Counted from the first letter of the stretch, positions 41,956 through 50,454 are shown. The stretch is DNA of 64,000 nucleotides from Mesorhizobium sp. M00.F.Ca.ET.216.01.1.1 (GCF_004010325.2 NZ_SADR02000023.1:1-64000); one strand, 5' to 3'. Translations and numbers: made by a program. Notes: generated from the letters alone by a model not told the origin.

Positions 41956-43278
41956 TTACCCGCGCGGCAGGATCCGCCGGATGACGGTTTTTTCCGCGGC
42001 CGGTTTCGAAGCACCGATCGTATAGGCCGAAATCACAGTGGCGGCTGCCGCCTCTGCGTCCGATAGCGTGCGGGCATGGACCAGCGCCAGCGCCTCGCCG
42101 GCCCGTACTTCCGCGCCGACCGGCAACAGCTGGGTGATGCCGACCGCATGATCGATGCTGTCGTCCGGCCGGGTGCGCCCGCCACCAAGCGCGACGACGG
42201 CGAGCCCGATGTCGCGGGTGGCGATGCCGGTGACGAAACCGTTGCCGGGCGCCTTGACGGTGAATTCCGTCGCCACCTTCGGCAGGTATTTTTCTGGCTT
42301 CTCGACGAAATCGGCGGGACCGCCAAGTGCCGCCACCATGCGCGCGAAGACGGCGGCGGCGCGGCCGCCGGCCAGCGTCTCGGCAGCACGCCGCATGCCG
42401 TCCTGATTGGACGCCGCCAGGCCTGCCAACTGTAGCATTTCGGCGGCCAGTGCCAGCGTCACATCCTCCAGCCGCCTATCGCGGAAGCGGCCGGTGAGGA
42501 AATCGACCGCGTTGCGCACCTCGACCGCATTGCCCGCCGCCGATGCCAGCGGCTCGTTCATACCGGTGACCAGCGCCGAGGCCTTTAGGCCGGCGCCATT
42601 GGCAATCTCGACCAGGCTGCTCGCCAGCGCGGCTGCATCGCGCGACTTCTCCATAAAGGCGCCGTTGCCGACCTTGACGTCGAGCACCAGCGACTGCAGG
42701 CCGGCGGCCAGTTTCTTCGACAGGATCGAAGCTGTGATCAGCGACACTGACTCGACGGTCCCCGTCACATCGCGGATAGCGTAGAGCCTACGGTCGGCGG
42801 GCGCGAGATCGGCGGTCTGGCCGATGATGGCGCAACCGGTTTCGAGAACCGTCTTGCGGAAGCGCGCAATATCGGGCTGGCTGATGTAGCCGGGGATCGC
42901 ATCCATCTTGTCGAGCGTGCCGCCGGTATGGCCGAGGCCCCTGCCGGAAATCATCGGCACATAGGCGCCGCAGGCGGCAACGATCGGCGCCAGCATCAGC
43001 GAGACATTGTCGCCGACGCCACCGGTCGAATGCTTGTCGGTGACCGGTCCGGGCAGGTCCGACCAGTCGAGCACGTCGCCGGAATCGCGCATGGCAAGCG
43101 TCAGCGCCACCGCCTCGTCGCGGCTCATGCCGCTGAAGAACACCGCCATGGCGAAGGCACCGACCTGTCCGTCCGAGACGGTGCCGGCGGTCAGCCCCTC
43201 GATGAAGACTGCTATTTCCTGCGCGGACAGCCTGTGGCCGTCGCGCTTGCGGCGGATGATTTCCTGGGGAAGTATCAA
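41956..43278 (-). CDS. deoA: Thymidine phosphorylase
   Basis: A 440-residue pyrimidine nucleoside phosphorylase that cleaves thymidine or deoxyuridine to base and deoxyribose-1-phosphate. The signature DKHSTGGVGDNVSLMLAPIV (about 82-101) carries the phosphate- and substrate-binding residues; GRGLGHTGGTLDKMDAIPGY follows. The domain order (alpha-helical lobes, alpha/beta domain, C-terminal PYNP domain from about 345) and length are normal for DeoA. Its start overlaps the stop of the purine nucleoside phosphorylase gene (ATGA), so both are in the salvage operon. Confidence 0.96.
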   Translation of the reverse strand: MILPQEIIRRKRDGHRLSAQEIAVFIEGLTAGTVSDGQVGAFAMAVFFSGMSRDEAVALTLAMRDSGDVLDWSDLPGPVTDKHSTGGVGDNVSLMLAPIVAACGAYVPMISGRGLGHTGGTLDKMDAIPGYISQPDIARFRKTVLETGCAIIGQTADLAPADRRLYAIRDVTGTVESVSLITASILSKKLAAGLQSLVLDVKVGNGAFMEKSRDAAALASSLVEIANGAGLKASALVTGMNEPLASAAGNAVEVRNAVDFLTGRFRDRRLEDVTLALAAEMLQLAGLAASNQDGMRRAAETLAGGRAAAVFARMVAALGGPADFVEKPEKYLPKVATEFTVKAPGNGFVTGIATRDIGLAVVALGGGRTRPDDSIDHAVGITQLLPVGAEVRAGEALALVHARTLSDAEAAAATVISAYTIGASKPAAEKTVIRRILPRG

Positions 43279-44096
43279 GCCGAGACCTTACTCTCGGGTA
43301 GCCCGTCCTGGAACACACGCTTAAGGATCGTCGCCAATCGCGCGCCGCCGATCGGCGCCATGTCCTTCGTCTCCTGGTGCGAAAGCTCCGCCCCGGTCAT
43401 CCCTGCGGCAAGGTTTGTGACCACCGAGCAGGCGGCGACGCGCAGGCCGAGGAAACGGGCGAGAATGACCTCCGGCACGGTCGACATGCCGACGGCGTTC
43501 GCACCGATGATGCGCGCCATGCGGATTTCGGCGGGCGTCTCGAAGCATGGTCCGGAGAACCACATATAGACACCCTTGTGCAGCTTGGTGCCGGTCGCCT
43601 TCGCCGCCTTCTCGATCGCCGAACGCAGGCCGGCATCATAGGCTTCGGTCAGGCCGACGAAGCGGCGCTCGCTCGGCTCGCCGATCAACGGATTGGAGCC
43701 GGAGAAATTAATGTGGTCGGTGATCAGCATCACCGATCCCGGTCCCATGTCTGGATCGACCGAGCCGGCGGCATTGGTGAGGATCAGCTTGGTTATGCCT
43801 ATGCCGGCGAGCACCTCCAGCGCTGGCCGCATCGCCGCCGCGTTGCCGTGCTCGTAATAATGGGCGCGGCCGGACAGCATCAGCACCGGCGTGCCGGCAA
43901 AAAGCCCGGCCACCACCTCGCCGGCATGGCCGGTGACGCCGCTTCTGGGAAAGCCCGGCAGTTCGGCATAGGAAATGCGCACCGCATTCTCGACCTGGTC
44001 GACAAGACCACCAAGCCCCGAACCCAGCACCAGCGCTGTGGCAGGCGCCAGCCCGTCCAGCCTTTCGACGAGATGATCCAGAGCCTTTTCCATCAT
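43275..44096 (-). CDS. Purine-nucleoside phosphorylase (trimeric, PNP I type)
   Basis: A 273-residue enzyme releasing purine bases and (deoxy)ribose-1-phosphate from nucleosides. GSGLGGLVDQVENAV (phosphate loop, about 26-40), GRAHYYEH, LTNAAGSVDPDMGPGSVMLI, SGPCFETPAEIRM and VVTNLAAGM (Asn governing 6-oxopurine recognition) identify the trimeric PunA-like class. It lies 13 bp after cdd and overlaps deoA by 4 bp. The family prefers inosine and guanosine. Confidence 0.94.
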   Translation of the reverse strand: MMEKALDHLVERLDGLAPATALVLGSGLGGLVDQVENAVRISYAELPGFPRSGVTGHAGEVVAGLFAGTPVLMLSGRAHYYEHGNAAAMRPALEVLAGIGITKLILTNAAGSVDPDMGPGSVMLITDHINFSGSNPLIGEPSERRFVGLTEAYDAGLRSAIEKAAKATGTKLHKGVYMWFSGPCFETPAEIRMARIIGANAVGMSTVPEVILARFLGLRVAACSVVTNLAAGMTGAELSHQETKDMAPIGGARLATILKRVFQDGLPESKVSA

Positions 44097-44109
44097 TTCA
44101 ACCAGCTCT

Positions 44110-44502
44110 TCATTTCAACATGTCGCCCCGGAAGCCGTATGGCAGCATCTCGCCCATGGTCACGGTCTCGACCACCCCGCCATTGTCGCAGAGATAAAGC
44201 TTGGTTTCCGGCCGGCAGAATTCCGCCAGCCGTTGCCGGCAGCCGCCGCAGGGCGAGCATTTCGCCATGCGCTCGGCGATCACGGCGATCTCTGTGATCT
44301 TGCCGCCGCCGCCCATGATGTATTGGCCAAGCGCGGTGGTTTCGGCGCACCAGCCTTCCGGATAGGAGGCGACCTCGATGTTGGCGCCGGCAAAGACGCG
44401 GCCGTCCTCGGTGCGCAGCGCCGCACCGACCGGAAATTTCGAATAGGGCGCATAGGCCTTGGCCATGGCGGCTTTCGCCGCTTCAAACAGATCATGCGAC
44501 AT
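44110..44502 (-). CDS. cdd: Cytidine deaminase
   Basis: A 130-residue homotetrameric zinc deaminase converting cytidine and deoxycytidine to (deoxy)uridine. The zinc and proton-shuttle motifs are WCAETTALGQYI (Cys-Ala-Glu) and CSPCGGCRQRLAEF (Pro-Cys-x-x-Cys). SKFPVGAALRTEDGRVFAGA is the usual substrate region. It starts the three-gene cdd-PNP-deoA segment. Between it and the upstream transporter genes there are two REP-like elements. Confidence 0.96.
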   Translation of the reverse strand: MSHDLFEAAKAAMAKAYAPYSKFPVGAALRTEDGRVFAGANIEVASYPEGWCAETTALGQYIMGGGGKITEIAVIAERMAKCSPCGGCRQRLAEFCRPETKLYLCDNGGVVETVTMGEMLPYGFRGDMLK

Positions 44503-44516
44503 TTAGTTTTTCTCTC

Positions 44517-44561
44517 GCATGATCTTGTCCGAAAACCGGCTTCCACTTTTCGGGATCATGC
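44517..44561. repeat. REP-like palindromic element, copy A
   Basis: GCATGATCTTGTCC at one end and CGGGATCATGC at the other, with GAAAACCGG and CCACTTTTCG inside, form an imperfect palindrome in the 119-bp gap between the permease stop and the cdd start. It is close to copy B (44578) and, inverted, to copy D (53717). Confidence 0.75.
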
Positions 44562-44577
44562 TCATATTTTCCTTTTC

Positions 44578-44621
44578 GCATGGCCAGGTCCGAAGATCGG
44601 CTTCCACTTTTCGGGCCATGC
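44578..44621. repeat. REP-like palindromic element, copy B
   Basis: GCATGGCCAGGTCC and CGGGCCATGC bracket the same core (GGCTTCCACTTTTCGGG) as copy A, 16 bp away. The two outer arms differ from copy A in both halves (GATC versus GGCC), a compensating change that keeps the stem and implies selection on structure. It abuts the permease stop codon. Confidence 0.75.
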
Positions 44622-45593
44622 TCAGCGTTCCTTGACGTAGGGCACGCCGCCGGCGCGCGGCGGGATTGCCTTGCCGATGAAGCCGGCAAGCAGGATGACG
44701 GTGAGGACATAGGGCAGCGCCTGCATGAACTGCACCGGCACCCTGCCGATCAAGGGCAACGGCGTGCCTTGCAGGCGGATCGCCAGCGCATCGAGGAAGC
44801 CGAACAGCAGGCAGGCGAACATCGCGTTGACCGGCTTCCATTTCGCGAAGATCAGCGCCGCAAGCGCGATATAGCCCTTGCCGGCGGTCATGTCCTTCAC
44901 GAAGCCGCCGTTCTGCACCATCGACAGATAGGCGCCGGCAACGCCGGTGAGCACACCGGTGCAGATCAGCGCCCGGTAGCGCAGCCAGGCGACCGAGATG
45001 CCGGCCGTGTCGACGGCTGCCGGGTTCTCGCCGACGGCGCGCAACCGCAGGCCGAACCGGGTGCGGAATAGCACCCACCAGGTGAACGGCACCATCAGGA
45101 AGGCGAGATAGACCAAAACCGAATGGCCGGAAATGAGTTCCGAATATATCGGTCCGAGGATCGGCACGCCCCTGACCGCATCGGCGCCGGGCCAGATGAT
45201 CGCCTCGAACCGCTCGGCCGGCGCTAGCGCCGGCGTGCGACCTCCTTGTTGGAACCACGCCTGGCCGAGGATGATGGTCGATCCGGCGGCGATGAAATTG
45301 ATCGCCACGCCGGAAACGATCTGGTTGCCGCGGTGGGTGATCGAGGCAAAACCATGGATCAGCGCGAAGGCAACCGAAATGAGAATGGCCATGCCGAGGC
45401 CGAGATAGGCGGAATGGAAGACAGATGCTGCGGCAGCACCCGCGAAAGCGCCGACCAGCATCTTGCCTTCGAGGCCAATGTCGAAGATGCCGGCCCGCTC
45501 CGAGTAGAGGCCTGCAAGGCAGGCGAGCAGCAAAGGCACCGACAGGCGTATCGTCGAGTCCAGCGTCTGCGCGATGGCGTTGAAGAGATCCAT
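44622..45593 (-). CDS. Nucleoside ABC transporter permease (BMP-type, second)
   Basis: A permease of about 323 residues with roughly nine hydrophobic segments, of the branched-chain-like permease family used by BMP-lipoprotein nucleoside importers (NupQ/YufQ type). SERAGIFDIGLEGKMLVGAF and AGAYLSMVQNGGFVKDMTAG are typical blocks. The ATG at 45593 is preferred because AAGGGGAAGG lies 9 nt upstream; a GTG at 45602 is possible. It follows the first permease gene almost without gap. It forms the membrane channel with that protein. Confidence 0.9.
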   Translation of the reverse strand: MDLFNAIAQTLDSTIRLSVPLLLACLAGLYSERAGIFDIGLEGKMLVGAFAGAAAASVFHSAYLGLGMAILISVAFALIHGFASITHRGNQIVSGVAINFIAAGSTIILGQAWFQQGGRTPALAPAERFEAIIWPGADAVRGVPILGPIYSELISGHSVLVYLAFLMVPFTWWVLFRTRFGLRLRAVGENPAAVDTAGISVAWLRYRALICTGVLTGVAGAYLSMVQNGGFVKDMTAGKGYIALAALIFAKWKPVNAMFACLLFGFLDALAIRLQGTPLPLIGRVPVQFMQALPYVLTVILLAGFIGKAIPPRAGGVPYVKER

Positions 45594-45594
45594 C

Positions 45595-46734
45595 TCAGGC
45601 ACCCTTCCCCTTGACCGCTTCGATGCCGACAGTTCTCGGGCTGATCGAAGCGAACAGCGCCTGGATGTGAGGCCGGAACATGTGCTCGAGCGCGCCGGCG
45701 AACAGGATGACCAGGCCCTGGATGATGACGATCATGTCGCGGCTGATCGCCGGCATCTCGAAGGCGAGCTCGGCGCCGCCCTGGTAGAGCATGCCGAACA
45801 GGATCGCCGCCAGCACGATGCCGACCGGATGCGAGCGCCCCATCAGCGCCACCGCGATGCCGACGAAGCCGGCGCCGGAGACGAAATCGAGCGCGACATT
45901 GTGCTGGTCGCCCATCACCGGATTGAGCGCCATCATGCCTGCCAGCGCGCCGGAGATCAGCATGGCGATGATGATGATGCGGGTTTCCGAGATGCCGGCA
46001 TAGCGCGCCGCCTTAGGGCTGTGGCCGTAGGTGCGCATTTCGTAGCCGAGCTTGGTGCGCCAGATCAGCAGCCAGACCAAAAAGGCCATGACCAGCGCCA
46101 GCAGGAAGGTAACGTTGAGCGGCGCCGAGCGTATCTTGGCGCCGAACAGCTCGATGATCCAGTTCAGCTTGGGCAGTTGCCCGCCCTCGAGGAAGTTGCG
46201 CGTCTGCGGCGCCATCGAGCCGGCCGGCTTCAGGACGTCGACCAGCATATAGACCATGACGCTGGCGGCAATGAAGTTGAACATGATGGTGGTGATAACG
46301 ATGTGCGAGCCGCGCTTGGCCTGCAGATAGGCCGGGATCAGCGCCCACAGTGCGCCCATCGCCGCAGCGGCGATGATTGCCAGCGGAAAGGTGAGCCACC
46401 ACGGCAGCACGCTGTCGAACGCTAGGCAGACGACGCCGATGCCGAGCCCGGCGATATAGCCCTGGCCCTCGCCGCCGATATTGAACAGGCCGCAATGCAC
46501 GGCAACCGCCACCGACAGGCCGCTGAAGATGAAGGTGGTGGCGTAGTAGAGCGTGAAGGCGATGCCTTGGCCGCGGCCGAAAGCGCCCTCCACAAGGATG
46601 GCGGCGGCACGCAGCGGGTTCTCTCCGACCAGCATGACGACGAAGCCAGCAACGACGAAGGCAACGAAAAGGTTGATCACCGGGATCAGCCCGTAATCAG
46701 CCCAGCCGGGCAGCTTGGCATAAGGCGTGCTCAT
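45595..46734 (-). CDS. Nucleoside ABC transporter permease (BMP-type, first)
   Basis: A 379-residue permease of the NupP/YufP type with an N-terminal segment PVINLFVAFVVAGFVVMLVG and about ten hydrophobic stretches. IGGEGQGYIAGLGIGVVCLA and YAGISETRIIIIAMLISGAL are family blocks. The ATG at 46734 overlaps the stop of the ATPase gene (ATGA at 46731-46734), which fixes the start although the reading frame is open well upstream. It pairs with the next permease downstream. Confidence 0.9.
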   Translation of the reverse strand: MSTPYAKLPGWADYGLIPVINLFVAFVVAGFVVMLVGENPLRAAAILVEGAFGRGQGIAFTLYYATTFIFSGLSVAVAVHCGLFNIGGEGQGYIAGLGIGVVCLAFDSVLPWWLTFPLAIIAAAAMGALWALIPAYLQAKRGSHIVITTIMFNFIAASVMVYMLVDVLKPAGSMAPQTRNFLEGGQLPKLNWIIELFGAKIRSAPLNVTFLLALVMAFLVWLLIWRTKLGYEMRTYGHSPKAARYAGISETRIIIIAMLISGALAGMMALNPVMGDQHNVALDFVSGAGFVGIAVALMGRSHPVGIVLAAILFGMLYQGGAELAFEMPAISRDMIVIIQGLVILFAGALEHMFRPHIQALFASISPRTVGIEAVKGKGA

Positions 46735-48263
46735 TCCGCAGCCTCCTGATGCTCGACACCAGCCATCAGCAGGCCGAGTTCGCCTTCGGTTGCCTCCGGG
46801 CCGCGCTCGCCGACGATGCGACCGGCGAACATCACCAGGATGCGATCGGAGAGCGAACGGATCTCGTCGAGTTCGACCGACACCACCAGCACTGCCTTGC
46901 CCTGGTCGCGCATGGCGATGAGGCGTTTGTGGATGAATTCTATGGCGCCGACGTCGACGCCGCGCGTCGGCTGGCCGACGATCAGCACGCCCGGATCCTG
47001 TTCCATTTCCCGCGCCAGCACGATCTTCTGCTGGTTGCCGCCGGAAAAATTGGCCGTCCTGAGCCGGCAATCGGCCGGGCGGATGTCGTATTTGGTGATC
47101 TTGTCCTTGGCGTCGTCGCGGATCGCATCGATGTTGAGGAACGGCCCCTTCAGGTAGCGTTCGTCGTCGTGATAGCCAAGGATTGAGTTCTCGTTCTCCT
47201 CGAAGGCCAGCACCAGGCCGACATGATGACGGTCCTCCGGTACATGGGCGAGGCCTCTTTCACGCAATTCGCCCGGATCCGCGGCCCCGGTGAGGTCGAT
47301 CGGCTTGCCGTCGAGCATGACTGAACCGGAAACGGCATGCCTGATGCCGGAAATCGCCTCAAGCAATTCGGATTGCCCGTTGCCGGCGACGCCGGCGATG
47401 CCGACGATCTCGCCGGCGCGCAAATCGAAGGAGACGTCGTCGACCACGGTGACGCCGCGAGAATCCTTCACCGTCAGGTTCTTGACCGCGAGCTTGATGC
47501 CACCGGCTTCGGCCTCGCCCTTTTCGACCCTCAGCAGCACACGCCGCCCGACCATCAGCTCGGCCAACTCGCCAACCGTGGTCTTCTTTGTCTCGCGCGT
47601 CGCCACCATCGTGCCTTGGCGCATCACCGAGACGGTGTCGGTGATCGCCATGATCTCGCGCAGCTTGTGGGTGATCAGCACCACCGTCTTGCCCTGTTCC
47701 TTCAGCTGCTTGAGGATGCGGAACAGGTGGTCGGCCTCGGCCGGGGTGAGCACGCCGGTCGGCTCGTCGAGGATCAGGATTTCGGCGCCGCGGTAGAGTG
47801 CCTTGAGGATCTCGACACGCTGCTGCAGGCCGACCGGCAACTCCTCGATGATCGCGTCGGGATCGACTTCGAGCCCGTATTCGCGCTCGAGCCGCTCCAG
47901 TTCGGAACGCGCCTTGGCGATGCTCTTCTTCAGCAGTGCATCGCTTTCGGCGCCAAGGATTACGTTTTCCAGCACCGAGAAATTGTCGACCAGCATGAAG
48001 TGCTGGTGCACCATGCCGATGCCGAGCGCGATCGCGTCGTTGGGCGTCTTGATCGACGCCGGCTGGCCGCCGACATGGATCTCGCCGCTGTCGGCCTGGT
48101 AGAAGCCGTAGAGGATCGACATCAGCGTCGACTTGCCGGCGCCGTTCTCGCCAACGATGCCGTGGATGGTGCCGCGCGCGATTTCCAGATTGATGTCGCG
48201 GTTGGCGCGCACCGCGCCAAAACTCTTGTTGATGCCGATCAGCTCGATTGCGGCTTGCGCCAT
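46731..48263 (-). CDS. Nucleoside ABC transporter ATP-binding protein (duplicated ATPase)
   Basis: A 510-residue protein with two fused ABC domains, as in NupO/RbsA/MglA-type ATPases. The first has Walker A GENGAGKSTLMSIL (about 36-49), signature-like LPVGLQQRVEILKAL and Walker B ILILDEPTGVLTPAEADHL. The second has GIAGVAGNGQSELLEAISG (degenerate Walker A), FSGGNQQKIVLAREM and VLIVGQPTRGVDVGAIEFIH. It energises the two permeases encoded immediately downstream. The matching BMP binding protein gene lies about 1 kb away on the same strand (49316-50305). Neighbouring salvage enzymes point to nucleosides as substrate. Confidence 0.93.
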   Translation of the reverse strand: MAQAAIELIGINKSFGAVRANRDINLEIARGTIHGIVGENGAGKSTLMSILYGFYQADSGEIHVGGQPASIKTPNDAIALGIGMVHQHFMLVDNFSVLENVILGAESDALLKKSIAKARSELERLEREYGLEVDPDAIIEELPVGLQQRVEILKALYRGAEILILDEPTGVLTPAEADHLFRILKQLKEQGKTVVLITHKLREIMAITDTVSVMRQGTMVATRETKKTTVGELAELMVGRRVLLRVEKGEAEAGGIKLAVKNLTVKDSRGVTVVDDVSFDLRAGEIVGIAGVAGNGQSELLEAISGIRHAVSGSVMLDGKPIDLTGAADPGELRERGLAHVPEDRHHVGLVLAFEENENSILGYHDDERYLKGPFLNIDAIRDDAKDKITKYDIRPADCRLRTANFSGGNQQKIVLAREMEQDPGVLIVGQPTRGVDVGAIEFIHKRLIAMRDQGKAVLVVSVELDEIRSLSDRILVMFAGRIVGERGPEATEGELGLLMAGVEHQEAAE

Positions 48264-48462
48264 GCAGCCTGTCCCACTCTTATTTTTATCGCTTGGTCAA
48301 AACGCCTAGCATGATAGCCCCGCCCCTGCCAATCGGCCGAAGCGGCGTTCACTCTCGACAAATCGCCGCGCGCTTGTCAATTTCGAACGTGGCCGAGATC
48401 TTCACATTCGCAAGCCACTGCTTCACACTTGCAGGTCGCTGCGCAACACCTGAGGATTTTGA

Positions 48463-48672
48463 ATGACCGAGCCTGCCGACCGGATGACGACGCTGGAAAT
48501 CCGCGCCGCCGAGCAGGAAAAGACCATCGAGGAACTGTCCGGCCAGATCGCCGATCAGTGGAAGGTGATCGAGCGCATGCAGCGCAAGCTCGATGCGCTC
48601 ACCGACCGGTTCCTGGCACTGGAGGAACACGCAGCACCGGATGTGCCGGTGACCAAGCCGCCGCACTGGTGA
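48463..48672 (+). CDS. slyX: SlyX family protein
   Basis: A 69-residue coiled-coil protein. Heptad-like EIRAAEQEKTIEELSGQIAD and IERMQRKLDALTDRFLALEE fill most of it, and it ends in the SlyX hallmark KPPHW. SlyX proteins are widespread and their function is not established. It is a short plus-strand gene divergent from the transporter operon. Confidence 0.9.
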   Translation: MTEPADRMTTLEIRAAEQEKTIEELSGQIADQWKVIERMQRKLDALTDRFLALEEHAAPDVPVTKPPHW

Positions 48673-48676
48673 GGCT

Positions 48677-48717
48677 GCAGCGCCGCGCGTCCTTTTGAAC
48701 GCGCAAGGGACGTTGTG
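48677..48717. repeat. Intergenic palindromic repeat, GCGCGTCC family (copy 2)
   Basis: GCCGCGCGTCC and ACGCGCAAGGGACG around TTTTGA repeat the layout of the 41217 element, including the trailing AAGGGACG. It begins 5 bp after the slyX stop, just as copy 1 follows upp. Confidence 0.65.
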
Positions 48718-48729
48718 GTGTTTGATATG

Positions 48730-48779
48730 GCGCATGATCCCCAGCGAAAAATCGATTTCCGATTTTCGCGGGCATGCGC
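48730..48779. repeat. REP-like palindromic element, copy C
   Basis: GCGCATG (48730-48736) pairs with CATGCGC (48773-48779), and CGAAAAATCG with CGATTTTCG-type sequence inside. This long imperfect hairpin shares the GCATGATCC end with copies A and D but has a diverged core. It lies between slyX and the following small gene. Confidence 0.6.
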
Positions 48780-48798
48780 GAGGAGGAGGAGCAACGCC

Positions 48799-49239
48799 AT
48801 GGCCAGTGAAAGCGATCGCATCGCCCGGGCCGGCGACTACATGTTCGGCCTGATGAACGACCGGGAACGCGAGCGCGCCGAGCGCGACCTGCAGATCGAC
48901 CCCGTCTTCCGCGATGCGGTGGTGCGGCTGGCTGAACGGATGCATGTCTTCGATCGCGCCGGATCGTCGGATGGCGCGATCGATAGCCGCTGGCAGCTGA
49001 TCACGCAGCGCATCGCCGAACTGCCTCAGATGCGGCTTGCCAGTGTTGGCGGTAACGTTGGCGACGGCAAGGCGAAGTCGCCCGCCGTGATTCACAGGCT
49101 GGAGCGCCCGCCATATGGCGTCGGCCTGCACAACCGCGGTGGCCGGCGTGGAACTGTCATTGCCGTTGCACTGGTGGCAGCCTTCGCGCTCGGCTATCTG
49201 GCCGGCACGTGGTCGGTCGACGGCGTCCTCCTGCCCTGA
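48799..49239 (+). CDS. Small membrane protein, anti-sigma-factor-like
   Basis: A 146-residue protein whose N-terminal 50 residues (RIARAGDYMFGLMNDRERER, AERDLQIDPVFRDAVVRLAE) resemble the zinc-less anti-sigma domain of RskA-type regulators. One transmembrane helix follows near the C-terminus (VIAVALVAAFALGYLAGTWS), leaving a short external tail. The ATG at 48799 follows AGGAGGAGG. No ECF sigma factor gene is adjacent, so an anti-sigma role is only a suggestion. The transcript ends at the bidirectional terminator 24 bp downstream. Confidence 0.72.
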   Translation: MASESDRIARAGDYMFGLMNDRERERAERDLQIDPVFRDAVVRLAERMHVFDRAGSSDGAIDSRWQLITQRIAELPQMRLASVGGNVGDGKAKSPAVIHRLERPPYGVGLHNRGGRRGTVIAVALVAAFALGYLAGTWSVDGVLLP

Positions 49240-49262
49240 ACGGCCGTCATGGCATAAAGCAA

Positions 49263-49289
49263 AACCGCCGGGTTTTTCACCCGGCGGTT
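49263..49289. terminator. Bidirectional rho-independent terminator
   Basis: AACCGCCGGGT and ACCCGGCGGTT form a perfect 11-bp stem with loop TTTTC. On the minus strand it is followed by a T-rich stretch, so it ends the BMP binding-protein transcript. It also sits 24 bp after the plus-strand gene ending at 49239. Confidence 0.85.
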
Positions 49290-49315
49290 CGAATTTGATT
49301 TGATATCGCTGCCGA

Positions 49316-50305
49316 TCAATAGGGGCAGGCGTTGTCCGACATATAGTCGTGCACCTTCACTGTGCCCGCAATGATGTCGGCCTTGGCCTTTTCCACCGCT
49401 GCCTTCATCGCGTCGTCGACAAGCGCCTTGTTGTTGTCGTCCATGGCGTAGTCGACGCCGCCCTCCTTGAGGCCGAGATCGTTGATGCCGCCGGTGAACT
49501 TGTCGTTCTTGGCATCCATGAAAGTGTTGTAGACGGCAACGTCGACGCGCTTGACCATCGAGGTCAGCACCTTGCCGGGTTGCAGGCCGTTCTGGTTGGA
49601 ATCGACGCCGATGCCGAGCTTGCCCGAATCGGCGGCCGCCTGCAGCACGCCGACGCCGGTGCCGCCGGCCGCCGCGTAGATCACGTCGGCGCCCTGGTCG
49701 ATCTGCGTCTTGGCGATCTCGCCGCCCTTGGCTGGGTCGTTCCAGGCGGCAGGCGTGTCGCCCGTCATGTTCTGGATGACGTCGGTCGCGCCGGCCGACT
49801 TGGCGCCACCGACATAGCCGCAGCCGAACTTGCGGATCAGCGGAATGTCCATGCCGCCGATGAAGCCAACCTTCTTGGTCTTCGAGGCCATCGCCGCCAT
49901 CACGCCGACGAGGTAGGACCCTTCCTGCTCCTTGTAGACGACGGAACGGACATTGGGCTTGTCGACGACCATGTCGATGATGGCGAATTTGGTGTCGGGA
50001 AACTCCACCGCGATCTTGTCCAGCGCGTCCGCCCAGGAAAAGCCCGCCATGACGATCGGATTGCGGCCGTCCTCGGCAAACCTGCGCAGCGCCTGTTCGC
50101 GCTGGGTGGCGTTGCTGACTTCGAACTCCACATAAGCAATGCCGGTTTCGGTCTTGAACTTTTCAGCGCCGTTGTAGGACGCCTCATTGAAGGATTTGTC
50201 GAACTTGCCGCCGAGATCATAGAGAATGGCGGGCTGAATGTCCGCGGCGAAGGCCGGAAGAACCATTGCAGTTGCGGCCAGGAGGCCGAGAACGATACGT
50301 TTCAT
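49316..50305 (-). CDS. BMP family ABC transporter substrate-binding protein (nucleoside)
   Basis: A 329-residue exported binding protein (signal MKRIVLGLLAATAMVLPAFA) of the basic-membrane-protein/PnrA-like family, which binds purine and pyrimidine nucleosides. Typical blocks are GKFDKSFNEASYNGAEKF, VVYKEQEGSYLVGVMAAMAS, GFIGGMDIPLIRKFGCGYVG, IYAAAGGTGVGVLQAA and GIGVDSNQNGLQPGKVLTSM. It is separated from its permease and ATPase genes by about 1 kb holding slyX and a small membrane gene on the other strand, and has its own promoter. There is no lipobox cysteine, so it is a soluble periplasmic form. Confidence 0.92.
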   Translation of the reverse strand: MKRIVLGLLAATAMVLPAFAADIQPAILYDLGGKFDKSFNEASYNGAEKFKTETGIAYVEFEVSNATQREQALRRFAEDGRNPIVMAGFSWADALDKIAVEFPDTKFAIIDMVVDKPNVRSVVYKEQEGSYLVGVMAAMASKTKKVGFIGGMDIPLIRKFGCGYVGGAKSAGATDVIQNMTGDTPAAWNDPAKGGEIAKTQIDQGADVIYAAAGGTGVGVLQAAADSGKLGIGVDSNQNGLQPGKVLTSMVKRVDVAVYNTFMDAKNDKFTGGINDLGLKEGGVDYAMDDNNKALVDDAMKAAVEKAKADIIAGTVKVHDYMSDNACPY

Positions 50306-50388
50306 GTGATCCACACCCTGTCGGTTATTTTTCCGTTGTGCGCCGCGTGCTTGCCCGGTTCACCGGCAGGCATACGACGTCAGGCAGG

Positions 50389-50416
50389 AGTGTATTCCCC
50401 TCCCGCTCCAAGCCAA
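50389..50416 (-). promoter_or_regulatory. Putative promoter of the BMP binding-protein gene
   Basis: On the minus strand TTGGCT, a 16-nt spacer and TACACT form a plausible sigma-70 promoter about 85 bp before the start codon. The rest of the 300-bp gap (50306-50605) contains an inverted repeat at 50434-50454 and no gene that I can support. Confidence 0.45.
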
Positions 50417-50433
50417 TCTGGCACGGCCCGAAA

Positions 50434-50454
50434 CAAAATTCACGCGGAATTTTG
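50434..50454. promoter_or_regulatory. Perfect 8-bp inverted repeat upstream of the BMP gene promoter
   Basis: CAAAATTC and GAATTTTG flank ACGCG, a dyad-symmetric site about 18 bp upstream of the putative -35 box. Such a dyad could bind a dimeric regulator of nucleoside uptake. No regulator gene is adjacent. Confidence 0.45.
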
